Assembly: GCA_029891345.1 (NCBI GenBank) | Contig: CM056994.1 | Coordinates: forward strand, 55,831,251-55,895,250 | Length of the DNA stretch: 64,000 nt | Direction: 5' to 3' | Source of the DNA: Dryococelus australis | Taxonomy: Eukaryota; Arthropoda; Insecta; Phasmatodea; Phasmatidae | In this document: positions 23,333 to 36,034 of the stretch, piece after piece | How the letters are laid out: each line of letters starts with the position of its first letter | How positions within the stretch are numbered: the first letter of the stretch is position 1 | Translations under genes and position numbers: made by a program | Notes under the pieces: model-generated | What the model was told of the DNA's origin: nothing | The model's input: only the letters and a program-made list of their open reading frames with translations | The model's database searches: none

Positions 23333-24028
23333 CAGCTCAATAATGCAGAAATAACGACTATTATCACCAGAAATTATAGGCAACAAATTTGAATGCAGAC
23401 ATGTACAGCTTTGTTTTTAACCATCTAGCCAAAATGACATATCAATCACAGAAAACGTGGTGAGGCGTTGAGTGGCTCATTGTTACAAGTAATTCCTGCG
23501 GTTTCACTAGAAAATCGCCAGTTGGAATTATACACTGGTTCCACGATGCGATTTGCACCAGTTCACGTCCGTCTGCACAAGTGATGGCATTAAACATGAG
23601 ACGCGACACGCGAAAGCTGCCACTAATTTCTGGCGAACAATTACAGCTCAGTAAGTGAGCTACAATACTTCTTTTTAGGCCATAGTTAGTAAGTATGATG
23701 ACTTTGTTCGAGGAGCCACGAGAATAGTGAGCGTGGGTATGCACTCTGGGACACGGTATGTTGTAACAGAGGTGGGATGCTATCAGCCCCGTTTCTACTT
23801 CCCCATGTCCACCCGCAGCAGCCTGAGGAGCCGTGTATATTTGTTACATGGTACGAATCGCATTTGTAGCGCTTCCGTAACTTACAAAACGATAGCAGAA
23901 GTTCTGTCCATGGAAATATATGAGACACTTATATCAATAACGATGAGTAGCGGAGAAAGGTAATAAAAACATCTGAGAGGATAAATTTAACTGGGCAGAC
24001 CATACGAGATGAGATGATGCCACGTATA
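23333..24028. other. Spacer, unrecognised
   Basis: Overlapping open frames up to 100 codons on both strands (23442-23963) show no known domain. No terminal repeats were found. Confidence 0.3.
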
Positions 24029-24443
24029 GGCTGTTCGTGGTAAAATAAGCACTTTTGAAAGCCCTGCTTACGATCTAGTTGTATACACGTTGCGTGTTCT
24101 CCCACCTTATGTAAAATGAACATTGACATGGACCTCATCACTTTATTCATGCGTCGGTCAAGTGAAACTGTAAAAATATTAGAAAAGTGATTTTGTACAA
24201 ATCTGCTAATTTTTAGACTTCGAGCCATAAATAAACACAGAATGCGACATAAATAAATATAAGTTGCGCAAATGATTGCCCCAACTCTTTCTCGAGGTTA
24301 ATATATGGAACTACTTTCCCCTCCATCGTTACCAACTTTACTGCACACATGTCACGCATTGCGCCCATTAAAATATATGCAGGTAAGGGCAGTGACTTTT
24401 TCTAAGGTTTATGTCAAAAGTGCTCACTTTAACGTGAACAGCC
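24029..24443 (+). mobile_element. Family A MITE, long core (copy 5)
   Basis: Starts GGCTGTTCGTGGTAAAATAA and ends GCTCACTTTAACGTGAACAGC. The internal blocks match copy 3. Confidence 0.9.
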
Positions 24444-24783
24444 TTTACTTAAAGATGTGCAGTAATAGGTGTTCAAGAAGTAGAACGCGTGGTACCTACG
24501 TGTGTGAGTACTCGGAATGATCTCAGATGGACACTGCGAAATTCCATCATCCATTAGAACAAGTGGAAGTCGATTCAGCTCAGGAGCGGGTAACTGTTTG
24601 TTCATGCTTTATTTCCAAGTTATTTAACTAAAAATAGTGCGTCATAGTGACGTTACAGTGGGACGTGCATTCACAGTACACTGTGTTTAGAGTTGCCGCT
24701 GGATATGCATTGACGTTGACAACGGCTAGATATGAGTTCTGTCGTTACAGTTAACTGAATCTGCCGAATGTTCGGCATACTTA

Positions 24784-25790
24784 GTGGGGCTGGCTATTTT
24801 CACGGAGAGGCTGGCGGGGTCGTGGTGTGGTAATATTCGAATGGAACTTCATCGCAAATTCTATGAAGCTGAACCCAAAGACAAAATAAATGGGGCGATC
24901 ACAACGGAGCCCGGACAAGGATGTCCATACACCTCCAACGACGTTATTAAAGACATCAGAAGGTCCAGTTGAACGAAGCCCACAAATCGGCGCCACTTTT
25001 GTGACGGGAATCAACATAACGCACTCGACGATGCACAAAGTGTTGCTATTTACACTATGGAAGCCGTACCACCTGCAGGTTCTGCACAACTTGTATGAAA
25101 GTAACTTCGCACAGCTTTTGACTAAATGCACCGATTTTCTTGCAGCAAATTAAGACCGGGAGATCATCGTTTATGTCTAACTCAGTGATAAAGCCATTAC
25201 CTATATTTGAGGAAAATAGCCATGAGTAAGACATAAATATTGCATTTGGGCAGAAATGCTGACAGTGGAGCATGTGGTGATCCAGTAAGATTATCTGGGT
25301 AGGAGGGAATAATAAGTGAAAATTTTCACAGTCCGTTTTTTTTTTTTTTTTTTGCCGAAAGGACCATTAATGAGACAACCTACCTGGACATGTTACACAC
25401 TTACCATTGCTACATGTTGTCCAAAATGGACATATGAACACCAATTACTTCCAGCAAGATGGGGCACCATGCCTTTATGGCGCTGAAGTCCGCACATACT
25501 GAATGCCGAGTTCCCTGGGAGACATTGGATGAGGGGGACCCCTAATATCGACAGCGTGTCTCTCTCACAATTTTACCATGGACTTCTTTGTGTACAAATT
25601 TAAAAATACATGTACTCAGTCGACTCATTGCCACATTGTCCGAGCTCCATTAGACATCTGCTGCCGCCATAACACTGGCAATGCTCCAGAACGTCTTTCG
25701 CGCCACTGCCGACAGATGGGAGGTACGTCGCTATGTAAATGGTGCACAATTTGAAAGTCTGTGTAACAAACATATACCATTAGAAACATT
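24784..25790 (+). pseudogene. Mariner-like (DUF4817-class) transposase, broken
   Basis: The order of motifs follows a Tc1/mariner-superfamily transposase common in arthropods, spread over several frames. At 24840-24970 the N-terminal part reads RMELHRKFYEAEPK then TSNDVIKDIRRS. After a frameshift near 24970, VERSPQ and HSTMHKVLLFTLWKPYHLQ (about 24970-25085) match the second helix-turn-helix. The DDE part then appears: TYLDML (about 25378), YFQQDGAP (25448-25470, with the second catalytic Asp), MDFFV (25578-25592, the place of the third catalytic Asp) and LQNVFRATADRWEVRRYVNG (25684-25745) at the C-terminal end. Multiple shifts and stops rule out a functional enzyme. A T-tract near 25337-25354 splits the two halves. 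Confidence 0.8.
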
Positions 25791-25799
25791 CCCAATATC

Positions 25800-26300
25800 C
25801 ACTATTTAGAAATTTAAAAAAGGCCTTGTTTATTTATGAACATGCTATATTTAGACATTGCTTAGTTGGAAAATGTACAATTGACGTAACTTAACTGGGA
25901 AACGAGATTGAGTTCTTTAACCTAAACTAAAATCTTAACGCGATTAAGAAACATGGATGAAACCCCGAACTTGAAGTAATATATCAAATACATTTTTAAA
26001 AATCACGTGACATTTTTCGAACTGAGACAAACGGTACTGGTAGCGGGACGGCAAACTATTCCGCAACCACATTGACTTCCCCCCCCCCCCCCTTCAAATT
26101 ATCTTCGCGCTTTTCATGAATAAGGTTTTATTCGTATGTTGAATGCGATTAAACTTATAGCATATCAGTTTTAACTATTCGTGCCTTGCTCTTGATCTGC
26201 GACTAACCTAAATGTGGCGTATAACTTCACTTCTGAGCGGAATTACCGAGCCGAGAAAATTTCCGAGGCACGTGGAATATATAGATCAAGTGGGATGACG
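25800..26300. other. AT-rich spacer
   Basis: Contains a poly-C tract near 26080-26091. Otherwise featureless. Confidence 0.35.
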
Positions 26301-26680
26301 TAGCGACTGCAGAGCGGGCTGAGAGCCTAGTTAAGCCAGGGCTGCCAACGGAGCGGACGGGCGCATTTCCCTGTCGTCAAGAGGCACTTACCTTGTCAGC
26401 GGAGTCGAGCCAACCTGGGATCGCTGCCGGAGCAGAAAGTGCCAGGGGGTTATTTTTTAAAGTGATTGAATGAAATATGGATGCCTCCCCACTCCTCATA
26501 ATTTTCCAGGTCAAATAACCCCTCGATAGCCGTGCAGCCATCCACCGAGGGGGATGGGGGGGGGGACGTTTGCACCCCTTCAACCCTCTCGATATTCCGA
26601 TAAGAGAGGAGAGGGATTTGCATACCGACACTGGACTGGAAGGATGGGGATGTCAGATCGGAAATGGCTAGGGGCTACAT
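26300..26680. other. CpG-rich patch
   Basis: GC-rich with a poly-G run near 26557-26566. Opposing open frames of 82-84 codons (26377-26631 minus, 26554-26802 plus) have no motif. Confidence 0.3.
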
Positions 26681-26804
26681 ATATCGCCGGACAGCTTTCG
26701 ATGTCAAAACTGAAAGCACGGCGTAATTTCATACGAGCCCTGAATTACAGTCAAACCATACTGTCGATGACACGAAGAAACAGTACTTGCAAAAGACCAT
26801 GAGG

Positions 26805-27720
26805 CATAAAATTGACTAAATATGAAAGTACCATAAGTCTAATACAAGGCTTAATAAATGACAGGGTACATTAAAAAAAATTATATGCACTTCTAATAAA
26901 AATATAAAGTTATACAAGTTATAATGATGTTGAAATAAATGTATTTTCTTAAAGTTCAAATAGTTTAATTCTATGAGGGCCGATTCAATCAGGGTGGTTA
27001 ACTGTTAAAGCAAACAGAAATAAAGAAGATAAAAAAATGCGTTATTCTGTATCTGTGACGAACACTGTTCGACTTGAACACACGACGCATGTGCTCACTT
27101 TCAGAAAATAACAATAACAATAATAGTAAAACAAGTTTCACAGTTTTTGCATAATCATATCCCAAATACAATTTCACTTTTTTTAAAACACTAAAAGAAT
27201 AAATAATTTTAAAAAAATCAAGCAACGGATAGTGAAATATACTGTCTTTATTTATTTTAACATGTGATAAGCCAAAATTATTTTCAAAAATTATGCAAAA
27301 CCATCAATTTAAAATCTGCAGAAAAATTCATTACGTCAAAACTTTTAAAAATTACAAATATTTCGTCTTATAACTACACAGATGGTATCTTAAGGTACCA
27401 AATATAATTGATTTTTAATGTAAATTATTTCGTTTTGAGCCTTGAACGTGTTTTTTATTATGCGTTTAAAAGAGCAATTTGAAATGCAGATACTACGGAA
27501 TCTACTTTTTAATTGCTGAAAACATAACCTATAATGTCTGCAAGTTGAACAGCGCCTCCCACGGGTATTAGAGACCCAGAAATTTCGCGAGTTCATGTGA
27601 CGTCTTGGCAGTTCTGTAAACACCACAGGCGCTGCGTTTGTTCATTGGCTCGTCCTTTCATGATGATCTCTTAATCATTTGTACTGGGTTGTACGTGATT
27701 CCGCCCTGCCTCTTTCTATA
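26805..27720. other. AT-rich spacer with a short MITE-end match
   Basis: At about 27575-27605, AAATTTCGCGAGTTCATGTGACG matches in part the terminus of the MITE at 50549-50831. The rest of that element is not recognisable here. Confidence 0.35.
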
Positions 27721-28118
27721 GGCTGTTCATGGTAAAATGAGCACTTTTGAAAGCCCTGCTTAAGATCTACTTGTATGCACGTTGTGTATTCTACCGCCTT
27801 ATGTAAAATTACCATTGCCGTGGGCCTCATCACTTTATTTGTACGTCGATCAAGTGAAAGTGCTAAATTATTAGAAAAGGAAATAATTTACAAATCTGCT
27901 CATTTCTACACTTCTGTGCATTGAAATAAATCAGAAAGCGAAAGAATGTTACCTAACACGTTTTATTCAACGATAAGATATAGAACAACTTTCCATCCGT
28001 CGTTACCAACTTCAATGGACGAATGTCATTCATTGCGTCCGTTAAAATATGTGCATGCAGGGGCAGTGACTTTTTTCTAAGATTCATTTCTAAAGTGGTC
28101 ATTTTATCTTGAACAGCC
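27721..28118 (+). mobile_element. Family A MITE, long core (copy 6)
   Basis: Starts GGCTGTTCATGGTAAAATGA directly after TCTATA and ends CATTTTATCTTGAACAGCC. A typical plus-orientation core. Confidence 0.9.
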
Positions 28119-28436
28119 TTTACACGTGTGTTACTAGTTCACAGTTCTGCAGAGTACCAGGGAACATGTGATCCAATCACCAACGTAACAAGAAAACACT
28201 AATGTTTAAGTTTGCCCTAGCGCTGTTTGAACTCGCAAAATTCCCAGACTTTAATAACTCTTTTACCATCCGAGCGCCCTATAGAAATGAAATGTTACAA
28301 GAATTATTTACCAAAATTAAACAAAAATATATTAACAGAAATCTTTAATTCAGCGCAGCTCGCTCATGCCCTAATAAATAAGAAACAGCATCTCAGATTA
28401 TAGACATATATGTCATCTCCACGTTAATTCGAGCAG

Positions 28437-28637
28437 TCAACGAAATGTAAAGAGGTCGGTTCGATGTGGCTTAAATTCTTCGTCGAACATGGAAAACATT
28501 CCTTCTTCTCGCCTTCGTTTCTTGCTTCGTTCATGATTCAAGAGCACATTTAATAAATTCATAAAAGCATCTACACAGTTCTGGATGTAACAGCGCAAAA
28601 TATCACGCGAAGGGAACCATCTTGTAATTCGCAGCAT
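28437..28637 (-). pseudogene. Possible hAT-type transposase fragment
   Basis: The 66-codon minus-strand frame carries TRWFPSRD near its start. That resembles the 'TRWxxRxDA' block of hAT transposases in the DUF4371/dimerisation-domain group, and an alpha-helical, charged stretch follows (NHERSKKRRREEG). The resemblance is short. A chance frame is possible. Confidence 0.25.
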
Positions 28638-28644
28638 GTTTTCA

Positions 28645-29705
28645 TTCTTGATTCAGTACTCTTTGAAATAAAAAAACAATATACTGCCTAAATTAGTTCG
28701 ATTTAAATATTCCTCATTCAAGGACACGGCTCTCATAACCAGGTCCAAGACTTCAATATGGCGCTTCTTCAAATCTGACAGCGTTGTTTGAATTTAGTTT
28801 AAAAATGAAAATTTGCCATTAGTTGACGACCAGGTTCGCGTGTTCTGCTGGGATATTTACTGCAGACTTACATAGAATCTACATGCGAAAGTAAAAAATT
28901 AAGTGAGATTAATTAATACAAGTAAAACTAATGTTTTAAACTGATAACTAGAAAATGCACATGAAAAACAAACAGTGATCACTGACAAAGTAGTACAGTT
29001 CAACTCTAAAGCGGAGGAACCGTTAATGCAATAATTATTTTAATTTTACGAGATTTGTTTTACCTGTTCCTTCTTATCGACATTCGCCACTGAAGTTATG
29101 TGTCGTGCCTTCATTATTACCGAAGATAATTATTTTATTATGCGGAGATAGATTATGATTACTTTCATATTGTGTAGTGGTTTAAGGTTTTACAATGTGT
29201 AAAAACCTTTTAATGCCGATGTAATTACTCGTCACTTTAATTTTAATAGAGCTGTTCAAAATATACTACCAACTTATATTTACTTATATTTATGCACGGT
29301 TGAATCCCTTGATGTTTAAGTTACCGTACATGGACTGATTTATATTCGGGCGTAAAAGGTTTGGTAATTATTTTTGTGTATTCTGACGTTAAAGATGATT
29401 AACTGTCTGTATACCTCCGGTTCAAAGTCACTGCGCAGAAACCATACGGTTGTCTCTGATTAAACATACACTTCATCAGCTACTTCACACTCTTTCAAGC
29501 GGCTGAATTTTTTTTTTTTTATCGTAAACTGTCCTGCAAATTCGCTTTCCCGTAATGAATGAAATGCTTAACCCATTAGGCCACACATTAATTTCGGAGG
29601 TCACGTGTTGCAATCATGTAATTATTTAGTATGCGCTGTACTTGTGTATAGCACTTGTCTTGCAAAAGTGCTTGCAATGTGCTGCGTGCACGATGATATT
29701 GCCAT
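28645..29705. other. AT-rich spacer
   Basis: No recognised element. A poly-T tract lies near 29509-29520. Confidence 0.35.
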
Positions 29706-29709
29706 CAAC

Positions 29710-29826
29710 CATTCACGTAAAATACACTAACTTATAATCTAACTTAAATGAACACACATGCCTTACCCGGGATTCGAACCCAGAGCCTACCGCACCCCAG
29801 ATCGGCGCCACGGGAGGTCGGCACGA
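29710..29826 (-). mobile_element. tRNA-derived SINE (SINE1 family), 5' and body fragment
   Basis: Read on the minus strand: GTGGCGCCGATCTGGGGTGC, then GGGTTCGAATCCCGG (exact box B) and CATGTGTGTTCATTTAAGTT..AGTTAG. It matches the copies at 50860-51038 and 54905-55084. The A box head is truncated and no target-site duplication was identified. Confidence 0.75.
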
Positions 29827-29829
29827 GGC

Positions 29830-30330
29830 ATTAATGCCTAGATGTGTACAACACCCGTCATAAATAGCATTCACATGCAACAGGTCCACGATTCCGTTGA
29901 CTAAACGGGTTGAAAAGTACAAACTTATATGCAGCCATTATTTCAAAATGCATGTTTCGACCCCTTTTCCATCTCTAGTCTATATATTACGATGAAATGA
30001 TCGTTTATTGGAGTTTTAAATCCATTAATTAGAATGTTAGGAAACTTTAGAGGAAGGCAGAAAAATAAATAGAGAAAAAAATATGTGAAACCTTCCAAGT
30101 GCGACAGTTGACATACGATATCGTCAATGATACGAGTTTTTTTTTAAACGTAACATTCGCTACACCCGATATTGCAAGGCGAAACTGCAATATCAGATGT
30201 AGTCGACAAGCAATATTTTTAATACCGGCTACATTGCAGAACTATGCATGAAATAGGATATGTTACGGCGCTTGATGCATCACGCAGGGCGACAGGAAAG
30301 AATACCTGACCACCCTCGTCGCTCCGCACT
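29830..30330. other. Spacer
   Basis: AT-rich; an inverted motif CGATATTGC / GCAATATC lies near 30165-30195. Nothing else was identified. Confidence 0.3.
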
Positions 30331-30333
30331 ATA

Positions 30334-30722
30334 CAGGATGACTCTCAATTAGATCGACAAACTTCGGGGGGTGATTCTTCATGAAAAAGTAAAAGGAAAA
30401 CATATGTGACACTTTATACCTAAACCGAATGTTAAGGGAGGTAGGAGCCCTTAAAAAAACGAGGTTTTAAGCCGTATTTGTGCATAGTATCGGCTCTTAT
30501 GTTGAAGGTCCCGATAACATACAACAATGTTCCGAGAGTTGTCATTGCATTTTACTTTGTTACCGATATTTTGCACAAATACTGTTTAAAACCTCTTTTT
30601 TTTTAGGGCTCCTACCTCCCTTAATATTCGGTTTAGATATAAAGTGTCACATATGTTTTCCTCTTACTTTTTCATGAAGAATCACTTCCCGAAGTTTGTC
30701 GGTCTAATTGCGAATCATCCTG
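30334..30722. mobile_element. Long-armed foldback element with TA target site
   Basis: The left end CAGGATGACTCTCAATTAGA and the right end, read in reverse, CAGGATGATTCGCAATTAGA, begin inverted arms of about 160 bases. These include GTGATTCTTCATGAAAAAGT, AAAACATATGTGACACTTTA and AAGGGAGGTAGGAGCCCT. The loop is about 70 bases. TA flanks both ends (30332-30333 and 30723-30724). CAGG-type ends next to TA are common in mariner-superfamily elements, so it is probably a mariner-mobilised MITE. The open frames across it follow from its inverted structure. Confidence 0.85.
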
Positions 30723-30727
30723 TATAT

Positions 30728-31000
30728 CTTCGGGATGTAGAACGCGACCGGCAGGAATCATCCCCCGCCCTCCTGTCGTTACCTTCCGTCTCCCGCCTCA
30801 GGCTGCCGAATTCGATTCCGTTCACGCGCGGCCATTGTGATACGTCGGCCTGCGCGACTTCGGGACCTGCGCGCTGCCAAACGACGAACAATAGCCACAT
30901 CCTCTGTCCAATCACCATACATATATTGCACACCCCGCAGGCGATGCGATGTCTCTTTGCCCAACACATCATCATCGTCGGCTTTTGTCAGGCGAAATTT
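30728..31000. other. CpG-rich patch
   Basis: CpG-rich sequence to the right of the foldback. Minus-strand frames of 62 and 86 codons are Arg-rich because of composition. I found no convincing domain. Confidence 0.3.
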
Positions 31001-32310
31001 TCATTATTACTGCATCAACAAACAATCCCACAGGATTCCAGCTGCCAATAGCGGGAGCTGTCCAAATTATTTACTCGCAAAGAAAAAAAAAACACGACGT
31101 GCTTAGGCCAACATGACGAACGCAATATCGAGTTATTTGTTCCGCGCGAAGGATTCAGCAACGCACTTTTAGCCTCGTTTCTGGCACGAGCAAATATGAA
31201 AAAGGAGAACGGGGAGACAACAAAGAGCCTGAAGCAAATTTCGTGCATAAAAATAATGAAAAGTAATCGAAACAGTATGATTAACGAAATGGAGGTAACC
31301 ATAAGAAAGACGAAACGTACTGGGGTATGATAACTGGAAACTTCCAACAGAGTGATACATTTATTGAGTATCGATACCCATCCCTAAAAAAAGTTTTTAT
31401 GATTGAAAACCGACATTCTAGGATTATTATTTTAAAACCTTCCGGCTGTAAAAATCTTTAATGTTATTTTTTTTTCACATTAGCTCGGTTATCTTTGTGT
31501 TGAAAACACTACCAAACTTTAATTTATTCAATTGCCACCGACTCCCCATGTCGGTAGTTCAGCTGCGCGACCGTTTGTAGCACTGACATCGGCGCACTAA
31601 CGTGTATTTGCAAGTCTGCAGCCAAAGTCCCTTAACGACACAGTGGTACTACTCTACCGATAAATATTTAACGAACGAAATCATTTCTTCAAACGACACA
31701 CAAATTAAAAACCTACATGGTTGTACTGACGTGGTGTTTCTGGGTGTGGATTGCACAACCAGAAGGATAAAAACATCGTTCCTGGCTCGACTGAAAAAGT
31801 CATTAAACAAAATATCTTGTGGAAGTTCACTCTGCCGAACTTTTTGAAGTTGAGCACAATCTTCTATTCTACTGGTCGCTAATTACAAGAGATAATATAT
31901 AGCGAAGAGCTGATTCTGTAACCAAAGCCAAACCACAAAATAATTTCGTGTTCACTACACAAAAATTTCACAGCATGAATTCCCAAACTCCCTCCTCCCC
32001 CCCCCCTCAAAGTATGACTTGCGGTGAGGTAGGGGAAGAAAACGGGAGTACTTTGAAACTACGCTATAGTGACCTCCAAACTACTGCCCAAACGAAAATT
32101 ATCTGTCCTTCCAGCTCCCGGAAAACGTTCCGAGTTCTCAGAACTCTGCCCAGTTCTTAGAATTCAACTGTTCCTTGACAGAAAGATGCCGGAAGAAATA
32201 CGTATTCCATGTTTCTGCATAACTGCACTTCAAAAATGTCATTGTCTTAAACTCACAGACAAAAAATTACAAATTTACAAGAAAAGGTACTGGAAGGTAT
32301 AGCAGTAATT
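31000..32310. other. AT-rich spacer
   Basis: Open frames of 60 to 110 codons occur on both strands (e.g. 31015-31347 minus, 31602-31847 plus) with no recognisable motifs. A poly-C tract lies near 31997-32006. Confidence 0.35.
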
Positions 32311-32321
32311 CACATTTTAAG

Positions 32322-32573
32322 AGTGAGTGAAGCGATTTGGACAGCTCTCAACATCGAGGTCTTGAGAGCCGATGAGGGTGATTGATGCGAATGTGGTGCA
32401 GCACCGGAATGAAAGGGCGGGGGAAACGGGAGATCCCCGAGAAAACCCGCCGACCAACGGCATCGTCCGGCACGATTCCCACATGCGAAGATCCGGAGTG
32501 ACCCGGCCGGGGAATGAACCCGGATCGCCTTGGTGGGAGGCGAGCAGGCTAACCACTCAGCCACCGTGGCCCC
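32322..32573 (-). mobile_element. tRNA-derived SINE (SINE2), full length with TSD
   Basis: From 32573 on the minus strand: GGGGCCACGGTGGCTGAGTG (box A region TGGCTGAGTGGTTAG), a box B region GGGTTCATTCCCCGG, then the body TTCGCATGTGGGAATCGTGC, TCGGCGGGTTTTCTCGGGGA and TCTCAAGACCTCGATGTTGA, ending in a CACTCACTC tail. Exact 11 bp duplications, CACATTTTAAG, lie at 32311-32321 and 32574-32584. This is the most complete SINE2 copy in the window. Its tRNA-like head, with GGCTGAGYGGTTAG, resembles Ser/Leu-type tRNAs. Confidence 0.92.
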
Positions 32574-32584
32574 CACATTTTAAG

Positions 32585-33219
32585 ATGTGCTAAGAGTAGG
32601 TTAATTTAACAAATTCAGAGGCGCAGCCACATATTGGAAGCATTAAAAAAGTCTCCTTAAATTCGCCAATTAAATGTATGAAAATAATATTTATCTGCAC
32701 GGATACACAGATATCGTGACGTAGATCATAGAATTATTATGTAAGTTTTAATTTCTGGCCTGAAGTAAGTTATATTATACTATACAATATCTGTGTAATC
32801 CAGAAACAGCAAAACTGTGATATTAGCATGTGATTTTGTTTGCCGCAAAAGTAATGTCTATAAACTGATCAGTGTATTGCGCAAATATAAAATGATGAGA
32901 TGTTTTCGTGTTCAACTCTCTTCGGCACTTAGGATTTGTCTGCACGTGCGGTTCCTACGCCTGGCTCACATTGCTTCTTTAATCCAGGAGAATTACGGAG
33001 TATTTTACCGCCATCACAAACGGCAGAATAAGTCATATTTAAAGACACAAAATAGTGCCTTGGTGTCCACATCGGTCGCCATGTGGCCTTCCACAACCAC
33101 GATCACTATTCAGTTTCATTCAGAAACGAGGCGGGCGTTGCTGATGGCTAGGGGTTGTGGAATTTCACGAAAAGATTTCAAGACAAGTTATATTTCAAAA
33201 CACTGTAGCGCCGTTTAAA
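32585..33219. other. Spacer with one 133-codon open frame
   Basis: The frame 32817-33218 (plus) has a balanced residue mix but no known domain, and ends where the next family A copy begins. It could be a decayed exon; chance is as likely. Confidence 0.2.
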
Positions 33220-33617
33220 GGCTTCTCACGATAGAGTGAGTACTTTTAAAATTCAACCTTAGAAAAAAAGTCACTGCCCCTACCTGCATATATTTTAACG
33301 GCGCATGGCGGCATATGTCCATAAATTTGGTAACGATGGAGGGAAAGTAGTTCATATATTAACGTCAAAAAGTGTTCGTAACTATTTGTAATAACTTGAA
33401 TTATTTCTCTCGCTTACTGTCTTTTTTAATGCATCGAAGTGTAAACATGAGCCGATTTGTAAAATATTTCCTTTTCTAATAATTTCACAGTTTCACTTGA
33501 ACAAAGTGATGAGGCCCATGACAATGTTAATTTTACATAAGGCGGAAGAACACACAACGCGCATACAAGAAGATCTTAAGCAGGGCTTCCAAAAGTGCTC
33601 ATTTTACCGCGAACAGC
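33220..33617 (-). mobile_element. Family A MITE, long core (copy 7)
   Basis: Left end GGCTTCTCACGATAGAGTGA, right end CATTTTACCGCGAACAGC. The core order matches other minus-orientation copies. Confidence 0.88.
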
Positions 33618-33890
33618 TTATACCTATATTAATTGGCTGAATTAGGAATAACGTAAACGCCGTGCAGATGTTGCCGAGTTCTGAGTGGTCAGGTCAGATA
33701 TGAAAACGCTTTCTCCAGCAGAGAGTAACCAGTGGCAATAGACAAACTGCTGTTGAGTGCTTATAGTGTTGAAGTCTACCCTGTACTCAAATTTTTTTTA
33801 ACGAAAAATCACTAGCTCTACTGATGGCTGGTGGATTATCACGGGTAAATCGCGGTCTCCCTCACCAGTAGGTACATTTAAGCTGGACTC

Positions 33891-34432
33891 ACACCCATCC
33901 GTCGCACCCGTCAGTCGGCCGTCCGTCAGTCAGTCATCCGTCGGGTTTTGTCGTCCGTCAATTGGAAACGACTCACAACAATTCGTCGTCCATCGATCCA
34001 TCTGGCCAGAAAAAGCCCAGTGTTACCATCCAACAACACGAACTTTCTCGCGCAGAGAGAAATGTTTTTAATGAATGTCATCAATATACTCTCTTTCCTT
34101 AACATCACTTATCAGCATTTCCTCTGAAAATCTACAAGTCATTAGTTTAGTTCAAAGGTGAAATGTAAAAATGTAAACAACTTCACTGCCTCATGTATTT
34201 AAAAAGAAAATTACTTAGACAAATAAGCAAGTGGCTGTTTTCCGACAGCCATGTTCAAGGAACGATATTACAAGGCGGTGGACCGTCCATCGGTCCGTCA
34301 AAAGTTAAAGTTTGAGATATATTTGACGGATTGACAGATACGGAAAAAGTTGCCCTGCGATTGATTGAAGATCACGTGACAGACGGCCGGACCGGCGACT
34401 GAAGGATGAAACGGATAGTTGTGAGTCCACCT
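33891..34432. mobile_element. Foldback MITE with GTGGACTCACA termini
   Basis: Left end AGCTGGACTCACACCCATCC; right end, read in reverse, AGGTGGACTCACAACTATCC. The outer arms go on through runs of CGTCAGTC / GTCCGTC. TTTA lies at both junctions (33887-33890 and 34432-34435). No coding frame lies inside. The superfamily is not certain. Confidence 0.75.
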
Positions 34433-34439
34433 TTAGTCG

Positions 34440-35920
34440 TTTCTCCAATACGGGGTCTCTCCAATGAAAGTGGCAGCCTACGAGGCACATCACTCTGGTG
34501 GGTGATGAATCTACACCCGCACTATACGAAGTACCTCTCCGAACCTAGGGTCGTGTGCAGAGAACACTCTACCACTAGAAACGAAGGGACAGTCACATTA
34601 GGCGTTGGTCAGCCTTCTTTTTTTAAGTGTAGAAATCTAGTCGCCGAACAACCACCCTGAATTGCTATCTAGAATCTAGTGGAGATTTTCCACAAAAGGG
34701 CGATAGGCTGGCCCTTATTAGATTACGACTCAGAGATTTCAATTCGTATGGGGCTGTAAATTCACTCATTCCAGGCAAGAGAATGAATTTACGGAACTGT
34801 AACCCTACATTTACGAGTAATTGTAAATTTTCCATACAATTGCGTTTCTAAAACGTGACTAGTAATTCTTATACAGCACTACTAGTAAAATTACAGTAAC
34901 TAGATAATGCTAGGTATAATAAATCGTATTCATTATTGTAGTCTTTTATTAGTTATCATATGTAAGTGTAAATCATATAAATGTATTCGCATTAATTCCT
35001 AACATACAGAAAGTTTTACAAAATGTCTAAACTTAAAAAGTAAAGCACATTTTTGTAACGTTAAGCGTATTACGTGAGAACTTATTATTGCCTTCCCCGA
35101 CGATTCCCTTTTAAAAAATTTCGTAATTATATTATTTCATAAACTTTCGTTAACATCATCTTAGAAATCGCAATTCCGCATATATTTATTTGTACATGGC
35201 AGTATTTTAAATTCTACGTGCGTTTTCTGTTGATCCCAGCAAGTAAATTACATTTTTGAACAGTACAAGAATAATGTTCGTATTTCGAGGAGCCTCCATT
35301 TTATTTTTTCGAGAAGATGCAGAGGCCATAGTTAGAGCCATTTCCTATTGACTGAGATCTACTGAAGGCATTAAGTGTGGACAAGCGCGTGCATCTTCGT
35401 ATTTAGTAACCATCCATACCAAACTTCATGAAGGCGCACTAGGCTTAAACTAAAACGGACTGAGCATACTAAATCTAGAGACGCGTGGAATCTTCACTAC
35501 AGGAAGTGCTAGTGGTGCTTCATTTCTAGACGAGTCTGTGCATACGACCCTTACTGTTACTAACACATTAGCTGACACAAGAAGACAACGCAATGTACCA
35601 CGCCTAAGTTACAGCAAGACACCTTCAATGGTTTGAACTATGATGCCTGCGTAAACGGATAAGTAGTTTACACGTACTTTCTATGCGCACGAAACTGGTA
35701 GTGTTAACGATGGTAATACCACTACTATACACGCAATTTGGACGGTGCCATAAAAATTTTCATTCAGGCAATGAAAATCTGATTACTGCTTTGCCTATTA
35801 TGATTGATAACTTATAAATGATTTAGTCTATTTTTGGGAACCAATTTACGTTTTAGATGTGCATATCAAAGAAGAAACTGGTATGGTTATATCATCACGC
35901 CTTTTTAAACCTCGTCACAA
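34440..35920. other. Unannotated spacer
   Basis: Largely AT-rich, with an 84-codon frame (34406-34660) but no domain or repeat ends recognised. GAATGAATTTACGG / TGTAAATTCACTCATTC forms a short inverted pair near 34755-34797. Confidence 0.3.
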
Positions 35921-36034
35921 ATGTAAATTCTTCTTCCATTTTTTGATCCTGTCTATACCTCGTTGGAACGATCTACCAATTACATTGTAAAATTGACTGA
36001 TCGTGACCAATTTAAAAAGTTACTTACAAATTAA
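35900..36034 (+). pseudogene. Non-LTR retrotransposon ORF2 C-terminal fragment
   Basis: One frame reads RLFKPRHKCKFFFH then SIPRWNDLPIT before a stop. After a +1 shift the next frame gives KLTDRDQFKKLLTN and a stop. Many CR1/Jockey-type reverse-transcriptase proteins end with such a pattern: a Phe/Arg-rich segment, a 'WNxLP' motif, then a conserved 'FKxxL'. The match is short but ordered, and the terminal stop fits an ORF end. Confidence 0.45.

Noticed and set aside
30715..30975. Mariner-like N-terminus from a 'MYGDWTEDVAIVRRLAARR' frame on the minus strand
   Set aside because: Only a loose resemblance to the DUF4817 start, with Arg-rich composition bias; not strong enough beside the clear fragments elsewhere.
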